Part shown: positions 45,241 through 57,440 of the stretch, one piece after another
How positions within the stretch are numbered: position 1 is the stretch's first letter
Layout: every line of letters begins with the position of its first letter
Translations under genes and position numbers: made by a program
Notes under the pieces: generated by a model
The model's input: the letters and a program-made list of their open reading frames with translations, nothing else
What the model was told of the DNA's origin: nothing
Database searches by the model: none
Source: Symsagittifera roscoffensis
Taxonomy: Eukaryota > Xenacoelomorpha > Acoela > Convolutidae
Length of the DNA stretch: 64,000 nt
Assembly (NCBI RefSeq): GCF_963678635.1
Contig: NC_087064.1
Location: 52,718,684-52,782,683, forward strand
Direction of reading: 5' to 3'

Positions 45241-45499
45241 GGTAACAAGAAGTCTGAGCGAACCAAGTGACCAAACAATGATGCACGTAGATGTAATCAC
45301 AGACTCCTTCGAGAGCACTCAGAGCGTTATTGACGAGAGGTGGTGGAAAATCGATAAGGGTAGACAGCAGATACACAGAAGCGTAAGGCCCACACGAGTT
45401 CATGCTGAACATAGAAGGAATCAATATCTATACGAAAACAATGATAACGTCTGACGAGTACCTGGTGGGTCAATTCTACGTGGGTCGAGAGGAACTCAA

Positions 45500-46225
45500 A
45501 GTGAGATCGATTGGGCATTGCGCCGTGCTGTAGGAAGATGCCATGCACTTGGGAATAGAAGCAGACTTGTCCGCACTTTTACTGGATGTAAACTGAAAAA
45601 AGACTCCGTTAAAAGGACTGTTGGGTACAGGAGCTGTCTTGAGCGTGATACCTATAGAAACAAGAAGACGGATGGGATTTGACAAGGAGGAACTAATAGA
45701 TTCCAGAATACGATTGTCAGCCGCAAACCAGGGGGCCTTGAGGGTCCTTGGCAGATTACCAATAATAGCCCTTAGATCTGGTGGAACGGAACCTAAGGAT
45801 GAGCTTTCTTGTAGTGGAAAATCTAGACGAGTCGGATCATTTCATTTAAGGCAGGGACTTTATCAGAAAATTTGTTGAAACGACTGATCTTAATAATGCG
45901 ATGTTCAGGATTTGAAACCCGGAAAGGAAGAACCTAAAAAAACCGGTAAATTACCAAGGAGACTAAAGCTCAAGTTTTCTCGAGTAAGAGGGTGAGGTTG
46001 AAAGCGAATTAGGCTGCATTAGTAGGTTTGAGAATGAAGAATTATAATGAACACAGTGATAACAAGCATTTATGTATAGTACCAAATGCGAATAGCCAAA
46101 GTGCTGCTATTCTAGGAAAATCATTCTAGATAATCAAGAGTGGCACCTGCGTCAGTGTCTTGTTGAATGCTTTTGATATACCAATCACAATCCAGAGGAG
46201 GAAACTGCGATACTCGTCGCCGGTG
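45500..46225 (+). pseudogene. Retropepsin-like region of Gypsy copy 2
   Basis: It repeats the copy 1 region, including the Gly at the catalytic Asp position (codon GGT at about 45,623). The post-protease piece is present with small indels. Confidence 0.55.
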
Positions 46226-46747
46226 AAAACTAAATATGAAATGACTGAAAATCTTTTAAAAATTAAATTATTGATTTTCCGAATCACAAGGTCAAGAATT
46301 GTATCTTGAGCAGATTGAAGGAATTAAAAATTTCATCAGGTCTTATCAATTCACTTAAGTCGGAGACAGAAGATGTTACTGTTGGAACTTGAAGCGTTGG
46401 AAGAAAACGTAAAAAAAATCGGAAAAAATTTTGGGATCAGTTTTTCGGAAATTCTCTTAAAAACGCAGTGTTTTTTTTCTTGAAACGTGGTGTAGCTAAC
46501 TTAACTAATTCAATTCAACGAAAAAAGCCATGGGAGAGCCCCGTTGAGGGAGATCAGGTCGCGGTTTGCTTGAATACTTCCCCTTAAGACTTGCTTTGAA
46601 TCTGCTAATGTTCATACTTCTGTAGTTCGCTGCACCGAGCTTTGAGAATAATTTTGCCCGCTTCGCAAAACAGTGTATCGCAATCGTGCCTAGCCATTGC
46701 CGGGTTAAGTTTCAAACAAAACGCAGTCATGGTCCGTAAAACTATCT

Positions 46748-47202
46748 GTGAACAACGACAATGCTATTTGGCACGATGCCGGTAATAACTTTTTCAGTCG
46801 ACACCGTAATAAGAACTTTAACGCTTTAACTCCTAACCAGCTTGAGAAGATTCTTTCAAACTATAAACATAATATTTACGAAATCGGTTACTGTAAATTT
46901 TTACGTCTGGAAAGTTTTTTTTGTAAGTTGAAAGAGTCAAGTATACTGGTTATTAACATAGTAACAGGCCTGATATCTAGTAGGAAGCATAACCTCACTG
47001 AGTTTGGGCAAAAGTATTTACCAAAACGCCAAGATCTCTCTCTAGAACTGTAAACGTTTACGATACTTAGGCGTTATAGCAATGATTTGAAGTATAATTT
47101 TCAAATAAAAACCCTAAGCGAGGAAAACGCAAGCGGCAAGCTAATAGAAACCAAAAAAATGCTGAGCAGTAACTACGAGTTAAGTAAAGTGCTTCTCTAA
47201 AG
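46748..47202 (+). pseudogene. ORF0 of BEL copy C
   Basis: Open from 46,748 to a private TAA at 47,051-47,053, where CTG AAA ACG of the other copies reads CTG TAA ACG. Similarity continues in frame to the same LSKVLL end. It is otherwise close to copy B. Confidence 0.55.
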
Positions 47203-47325
47203 TGTGATAGTGTTTATTGAGTCTTAAAATAAATTAATTTAACTTAAGTTACGGTCTAGTTTCAATTAGTCCTTTTTTGAAACTGAGCACTTGAGTAGTC
47301 TTGAGCGAGTATATAGTTATTCAAA

Positions 47326-49710
47326 ATGACAGAACAATCTGAGTTAAATTATCGAGTGTTGATAAAGGGTAGAACATCACTAGAAAATGAACTTTCTGTA
47401 CTTCACAGCCGCATAACTGAAAGTTTAGAGGGGCTAATTAGAAAAAAGAGAATCAAAGCTTTAATTGTATCTTGCAATAGTATTTTTGAAAAAACCTTAG
47501 CTAAGAATGATGAACTGGTGTTATAAGCTGATCAAACGGATGAACCTAGCAAAATTTTACCGGAGTTGGCTGCATGGTGGGATAGGATAGTTAAGCTAAG
47601 CGATGAAGTAATCGGTTAAATTCGCGCTCATTTGGAATCAATTCCGGCTTCAGAGATCTCCATCAGTGAAATTAGTCGCTCAAAAGCTTCATCAAAATCG
47701 GCAAAACACGGGTTCAGTAAGCAACGCTCAAGGAATTCATTGACTCCCAGTGAGCGGCGCAAAGAACTGCTCCTAAGGAAAATGAAGCGAGAAGAATTGG
47801 AAAACCAACATGAAGCAATATTAGGACTGAAACAACATGAAGCCATCATCAAAGAGCAACATCATCAGATTGAGATTGAACGAAAACAGCAAAAAAGTTG
47901 ACTTGAAATAGAACGACTAAGCGAAATAAATTGTATTAAATGGTTGAAGCAGAAGTTGTTGAAACTGAATATTTCGAAGAGACTGAAATTGATCAGCATC
48001 TCGAGTTGTCGTATTCAGTTGATCGTCGTTCTGAAAGGGTAAACGATTGGGTTGATCACTAGAAAATTAAAAAGGACCCGAGGTAGTTCAATCTTCATCG
48101 AAGTTTATCACAGGTATAAATAAGAAAAGTGGTACGCATCAAAACAGAAATGTGTCTACAGCGGGAATTTCCCCTCGGCCATCATCAACGAATCAGACTC
48201 GTGGTTGCGCCCACCAACGATACCTCTATCAAGCAACCATTTTGTTCACCGATGGCAATGTAATCACGCAGGCTACGACCGCTTATCTTGAGTACGAAGC
48301 GTAGTCATTGCCTATTTCAATCAATTCTGCACTTTACGAGAGCACTAGAACTTCATTTTTTTTATCTAGCTGTACCAGTAGGTAGCAATATCGCGGTATG
48401 TTGTAACTTCTCTGTACCCCATCCTTCGACTTCGATACAACTTATCCCCGTCAAAAAATTTGACAACGTTGCTCAAGCTGTTGGAAACTTGCCCAATATC
48501 TCCAGTCAAAACTCTGGATCACCCTCAAAACATTTTGTCACAGACACTTAAAAATTTGATCTGCGGAAATCAAAACTTGCTGCCACATAATGTGTACAGC
48601 AACCCTGCAGTAGTGAATAATCAGTTTAGCGGACCGTCTGCCGTTAATAGTCAACCTAACATGCCACTAATGTCCAGTGGGCACGTGCATTCATCCAATG
48701 TAACACTGGTGTAACAAGTGATGGTAACACGAACACGTCAGTTGGTGTATTTCATCCGTAACGCCTATATCTCAGCATCAGTTCTCGCCCGTAAAAAGTG
48801 GTGGTACTGTTCACTATGGGTTTTGTAATCACGACACAGTAGTCAAAAACACTTAAAATCCTAGCAACATATTGCATTCGTTGCATCCAGCTCCTCAGCC
48901 GCAAGCCGTGACACTAAAAGATATGATCCAAATTTTGTCAGTCTCAAAGATGGATTCTCTTCCGGAATGAAAGCAGAGACCCAAAACAATGGCAACCCGC
49001 TCCAATGGCACGAATAGTTCGGACAGTTTTGCAGTACTGTAGACGCAGCCTCCTTGAGCGATGATGTGAAGTTAACTTATTTAAAAACCCTATTCACTGG
49101 AAAAGCATCAGCCATAGCAGAGTTCGCATACAGTGAAGGAATGTATAAGTTTACTCCTGAAAACTTCAGAAAGAACATTTGGCTTGCCACAAAACGTTAT
49201 TACGGCTCACTTTGGTAAGTTGTCCAGTATTCCGCAAGTCAGAGTACATCACTCTGAGAACATCATCAGCTTCTCGATGACCATTTCCAATCTGATAGGT
49301 CTCTTGACTATGAAGAAGATTTAAAAAGCATCTCTTTGTTAAATCAAGCTAATTCGAAGATACCACTGATCATGAGACAATTGTTGTCGCTTTAAGTCGT
49401 GAAACGTAATTGATCATGCCCAAACCTAACTGACTTTAACAACTCGTAAAAGGATAAAACAGAGGCTCACGAGCAAATGAAGAAATTTCCTGGAAAAGCC
49501 GAGGTGGAAAAATCCATCGAAAACCAAAGCTGTAACGAGGATTCTGCCTCGATAATTACAGTTGAGAAAAAGTTTGAGCATCTATCTTGTATCCTCTGCA
49601 AGGTGAAACATGCCTCGTGGAAGTGTTCTGTGTTTAACGAGAAAACCCCAACACAACGTGCTAAAGTCTCTGCAGAAAACAAATTGTGCTTCTCCTGCAC
49701 TCAACACTGA
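47326..49710 (+). pseudogene. gag of BEL copy C
   Basis: Starts MTEQSELNYRVLIKGRTSLE. Carries the shared TAA (47,524-47,526) and shared TAG (48,060-48,062). Later parts include the Asn/Pro/Ser-rich segment (48,460-48,714), LPQNVITAHFGKLSSIPQV (49,180 on) and a knuckle region with CILCKVKH and CFSC (49,590-49,700). Confidence 0.65.
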
Positions 49711-50559
49711 TCAAACAAGAACTAAAGCATGCCCGGATAATGCGAACACAAACGCTGATAAAAAAAATCATTCAGCAAGAATACACCAAACGCAAGTTTG
49801 AATCATGCAGACACTAATCCCGTTCCATTGAATGTAAGTTGCGCAATCTCGAACGACCATTCCTCAATCATAACATTGAAAGGATTACTGCTCATAATCA
49901 ATTTCCAAGTTTCCACCAATTTCCAGGAATTCCCGGTACTGATTGTTTAGTATTGTGTGAATCAAAATCTAGTCCTTCCTTGATATCAGGTAAATAGTAA
50001 TAACACAATGACTGTTGTTAAAGCAAAAAAATTTTGATGAAGGTATCTTCTAATTTCGATTGACTCGAATACAGATTCGAATTAACCGCATTTTCAAGGA
50101 AGAAAGTAAAGTCGGTACCGATACCGTCAATATCCCTGCCTTACAGAGCAAGTATCCGTACTTTGCTCCTATCAAAAAAATGTATAAAGTTAAGCCAATG
50201 CAGACTAAGTAATTTGTCTTGACTCCTTCCATGCTACACGGCCCGAGAAAAAAATTAAGAGTGAGGCCGATCCAAACACTTCGCTCGTCGCTGTCCGCCT
50301 TCCAATAGGCCAGGTCTTGAGCAGCCGAATGCCGACATCTACCTGTTTCCTTTCCTTTTTTTTCAAGTGCAATACACACGATACCGAACTAGCTGGTCAA
50401 ATAAAACGCTGGTATGAAATAGAGTCATGCGGGGCCTATAAGCAGGTCGACAACCATTCCGTCGAGGACAGGAGGGCGACTAAAACACTTGATTAATCTA
50501 CCGTCCAAGATGAATAAAGATACTCTTTAGATATGCTCTGGGCAGAAGAAACTTACCAT

Positions 50560-53120
50560 ACAACCATTAATCGTCCTTAGTTCAGTAAAAGTCGTTGAAA
50601 AAACGTCTAGCGAAAGATCCTCACTTAAGGAATCAATACCCAAAAACTATCGAAGAATATTTGAGCAAAAGATGCCTGATTGACATAATTTTTCAAACCG
50701 CTGCATACTTGAGTGGTATCTTCCTCACCATCACGTGGTAAATCCAAGCAAACCTGGTAAAGTGAGGCGTGTCGTTAACGGAGCGTCTAAACTCCACGGT
50801 ATGTCATTGATCAACTCGTTTCTAGGAGGACCCAACCTACTGCAAAACCTTGAGTTCGTTCTCCTCCCTTTTTTTCAACATTTTTTGCCGTATCGGCTGA
50901 CAATGAAAGGATGTGAATACAGTCTGTTGGAGTCCTTCCGTAGGATCAATCTTCATTTCGTTTTCTGTGGCAGAGGTTCTTGATGCAAGAGACTCGCCGA
51001 CGTGTGCAAATTATGCATTGCAACGGACTGCAATGGATAATCAAGCAATATTCCCTGACGCAGATTCCGCAGTTCTTGTGAAACTTTTTATGGACGACTA
51101 CCTAAACTGTTTTGACTATCTGAATGTTGTATTTGAACTGAGTCAAGAGTTGATTGTTTTGTTAGCTCTATGTGGTTTTATGTTAACTAAGTTCAAAAGA
51201 AACCTTATAAAAATCAATTATGAGTTAAAACCGTCCAAAAGCACCCCGCAACAAGAAAGTAAAAATATTGTAAATTGTTGAGAAAAATCTTCGCATGTTT
51301 TTGGTCTGAAGTGGGACCAAATCGACGACACTTTGGTCGCAAGCCGTGGTGTCAACCGTGAACCTAAAAGTTCGATAACACAGCGAAAGGTGTTAATTTT
51401 TGTATTTTCACGCCCGATACCGTAAGAGCGCGATTATTGTTGAAACAAATCTGGCGCTTTCACGGCCAACAGTAGCATGATGAGCTACCTATTGATATCA
51501 AGACAAAATTTTTTGCCAGGCACTCTGGTTTATAATTTCTAGGAAAATTGAGTATAAAGCGCAGCTATTTCACCGCATCAGTTGATTGTGTTCAATTACA
51601 CACGTTTGATGACAGCTCGGAAGAAGTTTTTTGTGCTTTTGTTCGTGTCCGTGTGAAAACTTCACTCGAAACACAAGTTGCCTTCGTCTTTGGAAAAGCA
51701 AGAGTCGCGCCAATGAAAGGGCGTTCTATCGCAAAGCTTGAACTGCAGGCTGCGTTACTCGGTACCCGCTTGAAGGAAGGTATCCTCGAAGCTCTAACCA
51801 TTCATGTGTCAAACACGTCCATGAGGACTGACAGCACCACTGTACTCCGGTGGTTAAACTCAGATAGTAAGCAACCCACGTTCTTGGCAAACAGGGTTAG
51901 AGAAATTCCGAGATACGACCGTAGACCAGTGGTTTCACGTCTTGAGTGGGGACAACCCTGAACTTTGATACGGGATTCAGAGGAACCTCAGCGGAGTCCT
52001 TAAAAACCAGCAGCTAGGTAAACGGGCCGAAAAATGGTGAATGGCTTTTCAAGCCGAGAATAGAATTACTTAAAAAACTCCACCTGGCTGGTGCCGCGTG
52101 CGACCTTTTTGAAGGTTTAGAGCAGGCCTCTAATTTTTCAAACGTTGTACAAAAACAATAACAACTCAGTTTATTAGCTTGGGAAGAATTCAGCTCTTTT
52201 CGTAGACTCCAGCGAGTGGTTTCCGTCTGGCTCAGACTGAGTACGAAACACCGGCACTACCGCACAAAAGCCAATGAAATAACCGATGCCGTTGAATTAG
52301 AAACCGCTAAACAACGACTTTTGCTGCATTCTCAACAGGGCGAAGTCGCCACCTAGTTAAAAGTGAATATGATGCACAACACCCAAAAATCCTTGATGGA
52401 AGGCACACTCTGATAAATTGTTTGTAAGTGATAATCACTATTGTTCTGAGCACCGGTTTTTAGACTATCTGCGAGCTGTAATTCACTTAGAATTGCAGTC
52501 TTGAATCTTTGATTGTTGTCGAATCGAAAGAATCGTTGCTTGTCGCGGCACTCCATCAGTCATTTGGTCCGATAACGGCAAATTTCTGTGGGAGTTGAGA
52601 AGTAACTTTTGAATTGTTTTCAGACGTGGAACGCATATCAACCGCAGAGCTAACAAAAAAAGGTTTTAAATAGAAACTTAACCCCTCGGAAGCCCCGAAT
52701 CACAGTGGTTCATGTGAACGTCTCTTTCGGTGTTGTAAAAGGATTTTCTACGCATTAATAGGAAATAGAAAGCTCACTCCCAAAGTTTTTGAAATAACCT
52801 TCTATCTCGTAGAACAAGCAACGAACGCTCGCTCTATAACATCACTAAGTGCAAGTCCGGATGGTTTTGAGGTGTTAACTCCTAGTCATATTTTGCTAGG
52901 CCGAAATGGTACTAGCTTCCACTCTCTCTCTTTCTTTTTCCAGGAGCCTTTAGATCATCGAACGCTTTATATACGAGCGCAAAGCTACGCCAACGCAGTT
53001 TGTCGTCGTTGGCTTCGCGATTATGTGCCAGCACTGAATTAACGCAGTAAATGGCACTCCGATAAGGACGTTATTTTAAAAACAGGGAATTTAGTGTGGG
53101 TTGTTGAAGAACGCAGCCCA
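50560..53120 (+). pseudogene. pol of BEL copy C (RT, RNase H, integrase; broken)
   Basis: RT: VNPSKPGKVRRVVNGASKLH at 50,735, then the catalytic box FMDDYLN near 51,088 with both Asp kept. RNase H: RVAPMKGRSIAKLELQAALL and DSTTVLRWLNSDSKQP at 51,700-51,890. Integrase: an arrangement with WSDNG near 52,565 and later LTP/HILLGRNGTSF-like tail pieces near 52,880. Deletions and frameshifts remove parts of the protease, RT fingers and integrase core. Confidence 0.65.
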
Positions 53121-53403
53121 AGTGTTTTTTTTTTCTTGAAACGTGGTGTAGCTAACTTAACTAGTTCAATTGAACGTAAAAGGCCATGGGAGAGCCCCGT
53201 TGAGGGAGATCAGGTCGCGGTTTGCTTGAATACCTCCCCTTAAAACTTGCCTTAAATCTGCTAATGTTCATACTTCTGTAGTTCGCTGCACCGAGCTTTG
53301 AGAATAATTTTGCCCGCTTCGCAAAAGAGTGTATAGCAATCGTGCATAGCCATTGCCGGGTTAAGTTTCAACCCAAACGCAGTCAGCGTCAGTAAAACTA
53401 TCT

Positions 53404-53829
53404 GTGATCAACGACAATGTTATTTGGGACGATGCCCGTAATAACTCTTTCAGTCGACACCGTAAGGATAACTTTAACGCTTTAACTCCTAACCAGCTTG
53501 AGAAGATTCTTTCAAACTATAAACATAATATTTACGAAATCGGTTACTGTAAGTTTTTACGTCCGGAAAGTTTTTATTGTAAGTTGAAAGGGTCAAGTAT
53601 ACTGGTTATTAACATAGTATCAGGCCTGATATCTAGTAGGAAGCATAACCTCACTGAGTTTGTGCAAAAATATTTGCCAAAACGCCAGGATCTCGCTCTA
53701 GAACTGAAAACGTTTAGGATACTTAGGCGTTATAGCAAAGATTTGAAGTATAAATTTCAAATAAAAAACCCTAAGCGAGGAAAACGCAAGCGGCAAGCTA
53801 ATAGAAACCAAAAGAATGCTGAACAGTAA
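53404..53829 (+). pseudogene. ORF0 of BEL copy D
   Basis: Open for 141 codons. One extra A in the run before CCCTAAGCG shifts the frame near the end, replacing the usual Ser/Glu-rich tail by a basic one. No shared stop with the other ORF0 copies. Confidence 0.5.
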
Positions 53830-53983
53830 CTACGAGTTAAATAATGTGCTTCTCCAAAGTGTGATAGTGTTTATTGAGTCTTAAAATAATTTAATTTAAC
53901 TTAAGTTACGGTCTAGTTTCAATTAGTCCTTTTTTGAAACTGAGCACTTGAGTAGTCTTGAGCGAGTATATAGTTATTCAAAA

Positions 53984-55303
53984 TGACAGAACAATCTGAG
54001 TTACTTTATCGAGTGTTGATAAAGGGTAGAACATCACTAGAAAATGATTTTTCCGTGTTCACAGCCGCATAACTGAAAGTTTGGGAGGGCTAATTAGAAA
54101 AAAGATAGTAAAAGCTTAAATTGTATCTTGCAATAGTGTTTTTGAAAAAACATTAGCTAAGAATGATGAACTGGTGTTATAAGCTGATCAAACGGATGAA
54201 CCTAGCAAAATTTTACCGGAGTTGGCTGCATGGTGGGATAGGATAGTTAAGGTAAACGATGAAGTAATCGGTCAAATTCGCGCTGTCAGTGAAACTGATC
54301 TCTGTCAGTGAAACTAGTCGCTCAAAAACTTCATCAAAATTGGCAAAATACGGGTTCAGTAAGCAACGCTCAATGAATTCATTGACTCCCAGTAAGCGCC
54401 GCAAAGAACTGCTCCAATGGAAAATGAAGCGAGAAGAATTGGAAAACCAACATGAAGCAATATTAAGACTGAAACAACAGGAAGCCATCATCAAAGAGCA
54501 ACAGCATCAGATTGAGATTGAACGAAAACAGCAAGTAATTTAACTTGAAATTGACCGTCAAGAGCAAGATTATTGTTTACGAATGGCAAAAAAATTGACT
54601 TGAAATAGAACGACTAAGCGAAAGAAATTGTATTAAATGGCTGAAGCAGAAATTGTTGAAACTGAACATTTCGAAGAGACTGAAATTGATCAGCATTTCG
54701 AGTTGTCGTCTTCATTTGATCGTCGTTCTGAAAGGGTAAACGATTGGGTTGATCACTAGAAAATTAAAAAGGACCCGAGGTAGTTCAATCTTCATCGAAG
54801 TTTATCACAAGTATAAATAAGGAAAGTGGTACGCATCAAAATAGCAATGTGTCTACAGCGGAAACTTCCCCTCGACCATCATTAACGAATCAGACTCGTG
54901 GTTGCGCCCACCAACGATACGTCTGTCAAGCAACCATTTTGTTCACCGATGGCAATGTAATCACGCAGGCTACGACCGCTTATCTTGAGTACGAAGCGCA
55001 GTCATTGCCTATTTCAATCAATTCTGCACTTTACGAGAGTACTAGAACTTCATTTTTTAAATCTAGCTGTACCAGTAGGTAGCAATATCACGGTATGTTG
55101 TAACTTCTCTGTACCCCATCCTTCGACTTCGCTACAAGTTATCCCCGTCAAAAAAATTGATAACGTTGCTCAAGCTGTTCGAAACTTGCCCAATATCTCC
55201 AGTCAAAACTCTTTATCACCCTCAAGCCATTTTGTCACAGACACTTAAAAATTTGATCTGCGGAAATCAAAACTTGCTACCACATAATGTGTACAGCAAC
55301 CCT
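53984..55303 (+). pseudogene. gag of BEL copy D
   Basis: Carries the shared TAA (54,180-54,182) and shared TAG (54,757-54,759), and extra private frameshifts near 54,055 and 54,110. The stop seen at ATCGGTTAA in B, C, E and F is absent here (GGTCAAATT), so D either kept or regained that codon. The segment 54,289-54,543 retains the coiled-coil part. Confidence 0.6.
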
Positions 55304-56580
55304 TCTGTGGTTCGAGTGGTTCCCTTCTGGCTCAGACTGAGTACGAAACACCGGCACTACCGCACAAAATTCAATGAAATAACCGATGCCGTTGAATTAG
55401 AAACCGCTAAACAACGACTTTTGCTGCATTCTCAAAAGGAAAAACTTGAGGCGGAATATTTACTCCTTTCCAGCGACAAAACTGTGGAAACGTCTAGCCG
55501 TATCGCTTATTATGCACCGTTCATCGATCCTGCAAGCATTTGTTCAACAGGGCGAAGTCGCCACCTAGTTAAAAGTGAATATGATGCACAACACCCAAAA
55601 ATCCTTGATGGAAGGCACACTCGGGTGAAATTAATTGTAATCGTTCTGAGCACCAGTTTTTAGACTATCTGCGAGCTGTAATTCACTTAGAAATGCAGTC
55701 TTGAATCTTTGATTGTTGTTAAAGTCCATTGAAGTCCACTGCCTTACTGTAGGAAGCGCAAAGCCAAAACTGCCCTACCTATAACGGCAGACCTTTCAGT
55801 TAAAAGGCTTGGTTACCGCCAGCCTACCTTCATAAATTGTGAGGTTGGTTATTTTGCAGCTCTTTACATCTCAATCAGTATGACTTCTGCGAAGCGCTGG
55901 TGCTTCCTTCTTTTTATATATGACCACAAAAGCTATACTCATTGAGTTTGTCCCATCGTTAGACACGAGTTCATGCATAATGAGAATCGAAAGAATCGTT
56001 GCTTGTCGCAGCACTCCATCAGTCATTTGGTCCGATAACGGCAAATTTCTGTGGGAGCCGAGAAGTAACTCTTGAATTGTTTTCAGACGTGGAACGCATA
56101 TCAACCGCAGAGCTAACAAAAAAAGGTTTTAAATAGAAACTTAACCCCTCGGAAGCCCCGAATCACAGTGGTTCATGTGAACGTCTCTTTCGGTGTTGTA
56201 AAAGGATTTTCTACGCATTAATAGGAAATAGAAAGCTCACTCCCAAAGTTTTTGAAATAACCTTCTATCTCGTAGAACAAGCAACGAACGCTCGCTCTAT
56301 AACATCACTAAGTGCAAGTCCGGATGGTTTTGAGGTGTTAACTCCTAGTCATATTTTGCTAGGCCGAAATGGTACTAGCTTCCACTCTCTCTCTTTCTTT
56401 TTCCAGGAGCACTTAGATCATCGAACGCTTTATATACGAGCGCAAAGCTACGCCAACGCAATTTGTCATCGTTGGCTTCGAGATTATGTGCCAGCCCTGA
56501 ATTAACTTAGTAAGTGGCACTCCGATAAGGACGTTATTTTACAAACAGGGAATTTAGTGTGGGTTGTTGAAGAATGCAGC
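55304..56580 (+). pseudogene. Integrase-side pol of BEL copy D
   Basis: LRLSTKHRHYRTKFNEITDA and EAEYLLLSSDKTVETSSRIA (55,330-55,520) correspond to the segment before the integrase core. A GNYFA-like version of VDYFGP follows near 55,845, then SVIWSDNG near 56,025 and a frame-broken E-motif region near 56,170. The tail with ILLGRNGTSFHSLSF near 56,350 is followed by the truncated pol end. Confidence 0.6.
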
Positions 56581-56869
56581 TCAAATTTTTTTTTCTTGAA
56601 ACGTGGTGTAGCTAACTTAACTAGTTCAATTCAACGAAAAAATCCACGGGAGAGCCCCGTTGAGGGAGATCAGGTCGCGGTTTGCTTTAATACCTCCTCT
56701 TAAAACTTGCTTTAAATCTGCTAATGCTCATACTTCTGTAGTTCGCTGCACCGAGCTTTGAGAATAATTCTGCCCGCTTCGCAAAAGAGTGTATCGCAAT
56801 CGTACATAGCCATTGCCGGGTTAAGTTTCAACCCAAACGCAGTCAGCGTCAGTAAAACTATCTGTGATC

Positions 56870-57316
56870 AACGACCATGTTATTTGGCACGATGCCGGTA
56901 ATAACTCTTTCAGACGACACCGTAATAATAACTTCAACGCTTTACCTCCCAACCAGCTTGAGAAAATTCTTTCAAACTATTAACATAAAATTCACGAAAT
57001 TGGTTACTGCAAATTTTTACGTCCGGAAAGTTTTTATTGTAAGTTGAAAGAGTCAAATATACTGGTAATTAACATAGTAACAGGCCTGATATCTAGTAGG
57101 AAGCATAACCTCACTGAGTTTGGGCAAAAGTGTTTACCAAAACGCCAGGATCTCTCTCTAGAACTGAAAACGTTTACGATACTTAGGCGTTATAGCAATG
57201 ATTTGAAGTATAATTTTCAAATAAAAACCCTAAGCGAGGAAAACGCAAGCGGCAAGCTAATAGAAACCAAAAAAATGCTGAGCAGTAACTACGAGTTAAG
57301 TAAAGTGCTTCTCTAA
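56870..57316 (+). pseudogene. ORF0 of BEL copy E
   Basis: The WHDAGNNSFRRHRNNNFNA-like start is interrupted by a private TAA near 56,981, where others read TAT AAA CAT. From 57,044 the frame is open to the normal end, LSKVLL. Confidence 0.5.
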
Positions 57317-57440
57317 AGTGTGATAGTGTTATTGAGACTTAAAATAAATTAATTTAACTTAAGTTACGGTCTAGTTTCAATTAGTCCTTTTTTGAAACTG
57401 AGCACTTGAGTAGTCTTGAGCGAGTATATAGTTATTCAAA

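Larger units (their letters stand above)
42112..46379 (+). mobile_element. Ty3/Gypsy-like gag-protease fragment, copy 2
   Basis: Near-identical to 35,963-40,243: leader repeat end, minisatellite, gag, knuckle (44,741-44,782, CFICNQEGHFRMDC) and protease (45,617 on, again LLGTGAVLSVIP with Gly for Asp). It ends where BEL sequence starts at 46,380. Together with BEL copy B it forms the second half of a 6.14-kb tandem duplication. Confidence 0.7.
46380..53120 (+). mobile_element. BEL-family copy C (longest of the B-F group)
   Basis: ORF0, gag, RT, RNase H and integrase parts follow in order, with internal deletions relative to copy A, for example after CFSC near 49,700 and in the protease region. 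The 3' end is truncated inside the pol tail at GAACGCAGCCCAAG. There copy D begins with the T-run and CTTGAAACGTGG that normally lies about 100 bp into the 5' part of the element. The 3' LTR is missing. Confidence 0.75.
53121..56584 (+). mobile_element. BEL-family copy D (3.46 kb, internally deleted)
   Basis: Head-to-tail after copy C. It holds ORF0, gag to about 55,303, then a direct join to integrase-side pol (TTCTGTGGTTCGAGTGG...), so the C-terminal part of gag, protease, RT and RNase H are missing. It ends with the pol tail at GAATGCAGCTCAAA and passes into copy E. Confidence 0.75.
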
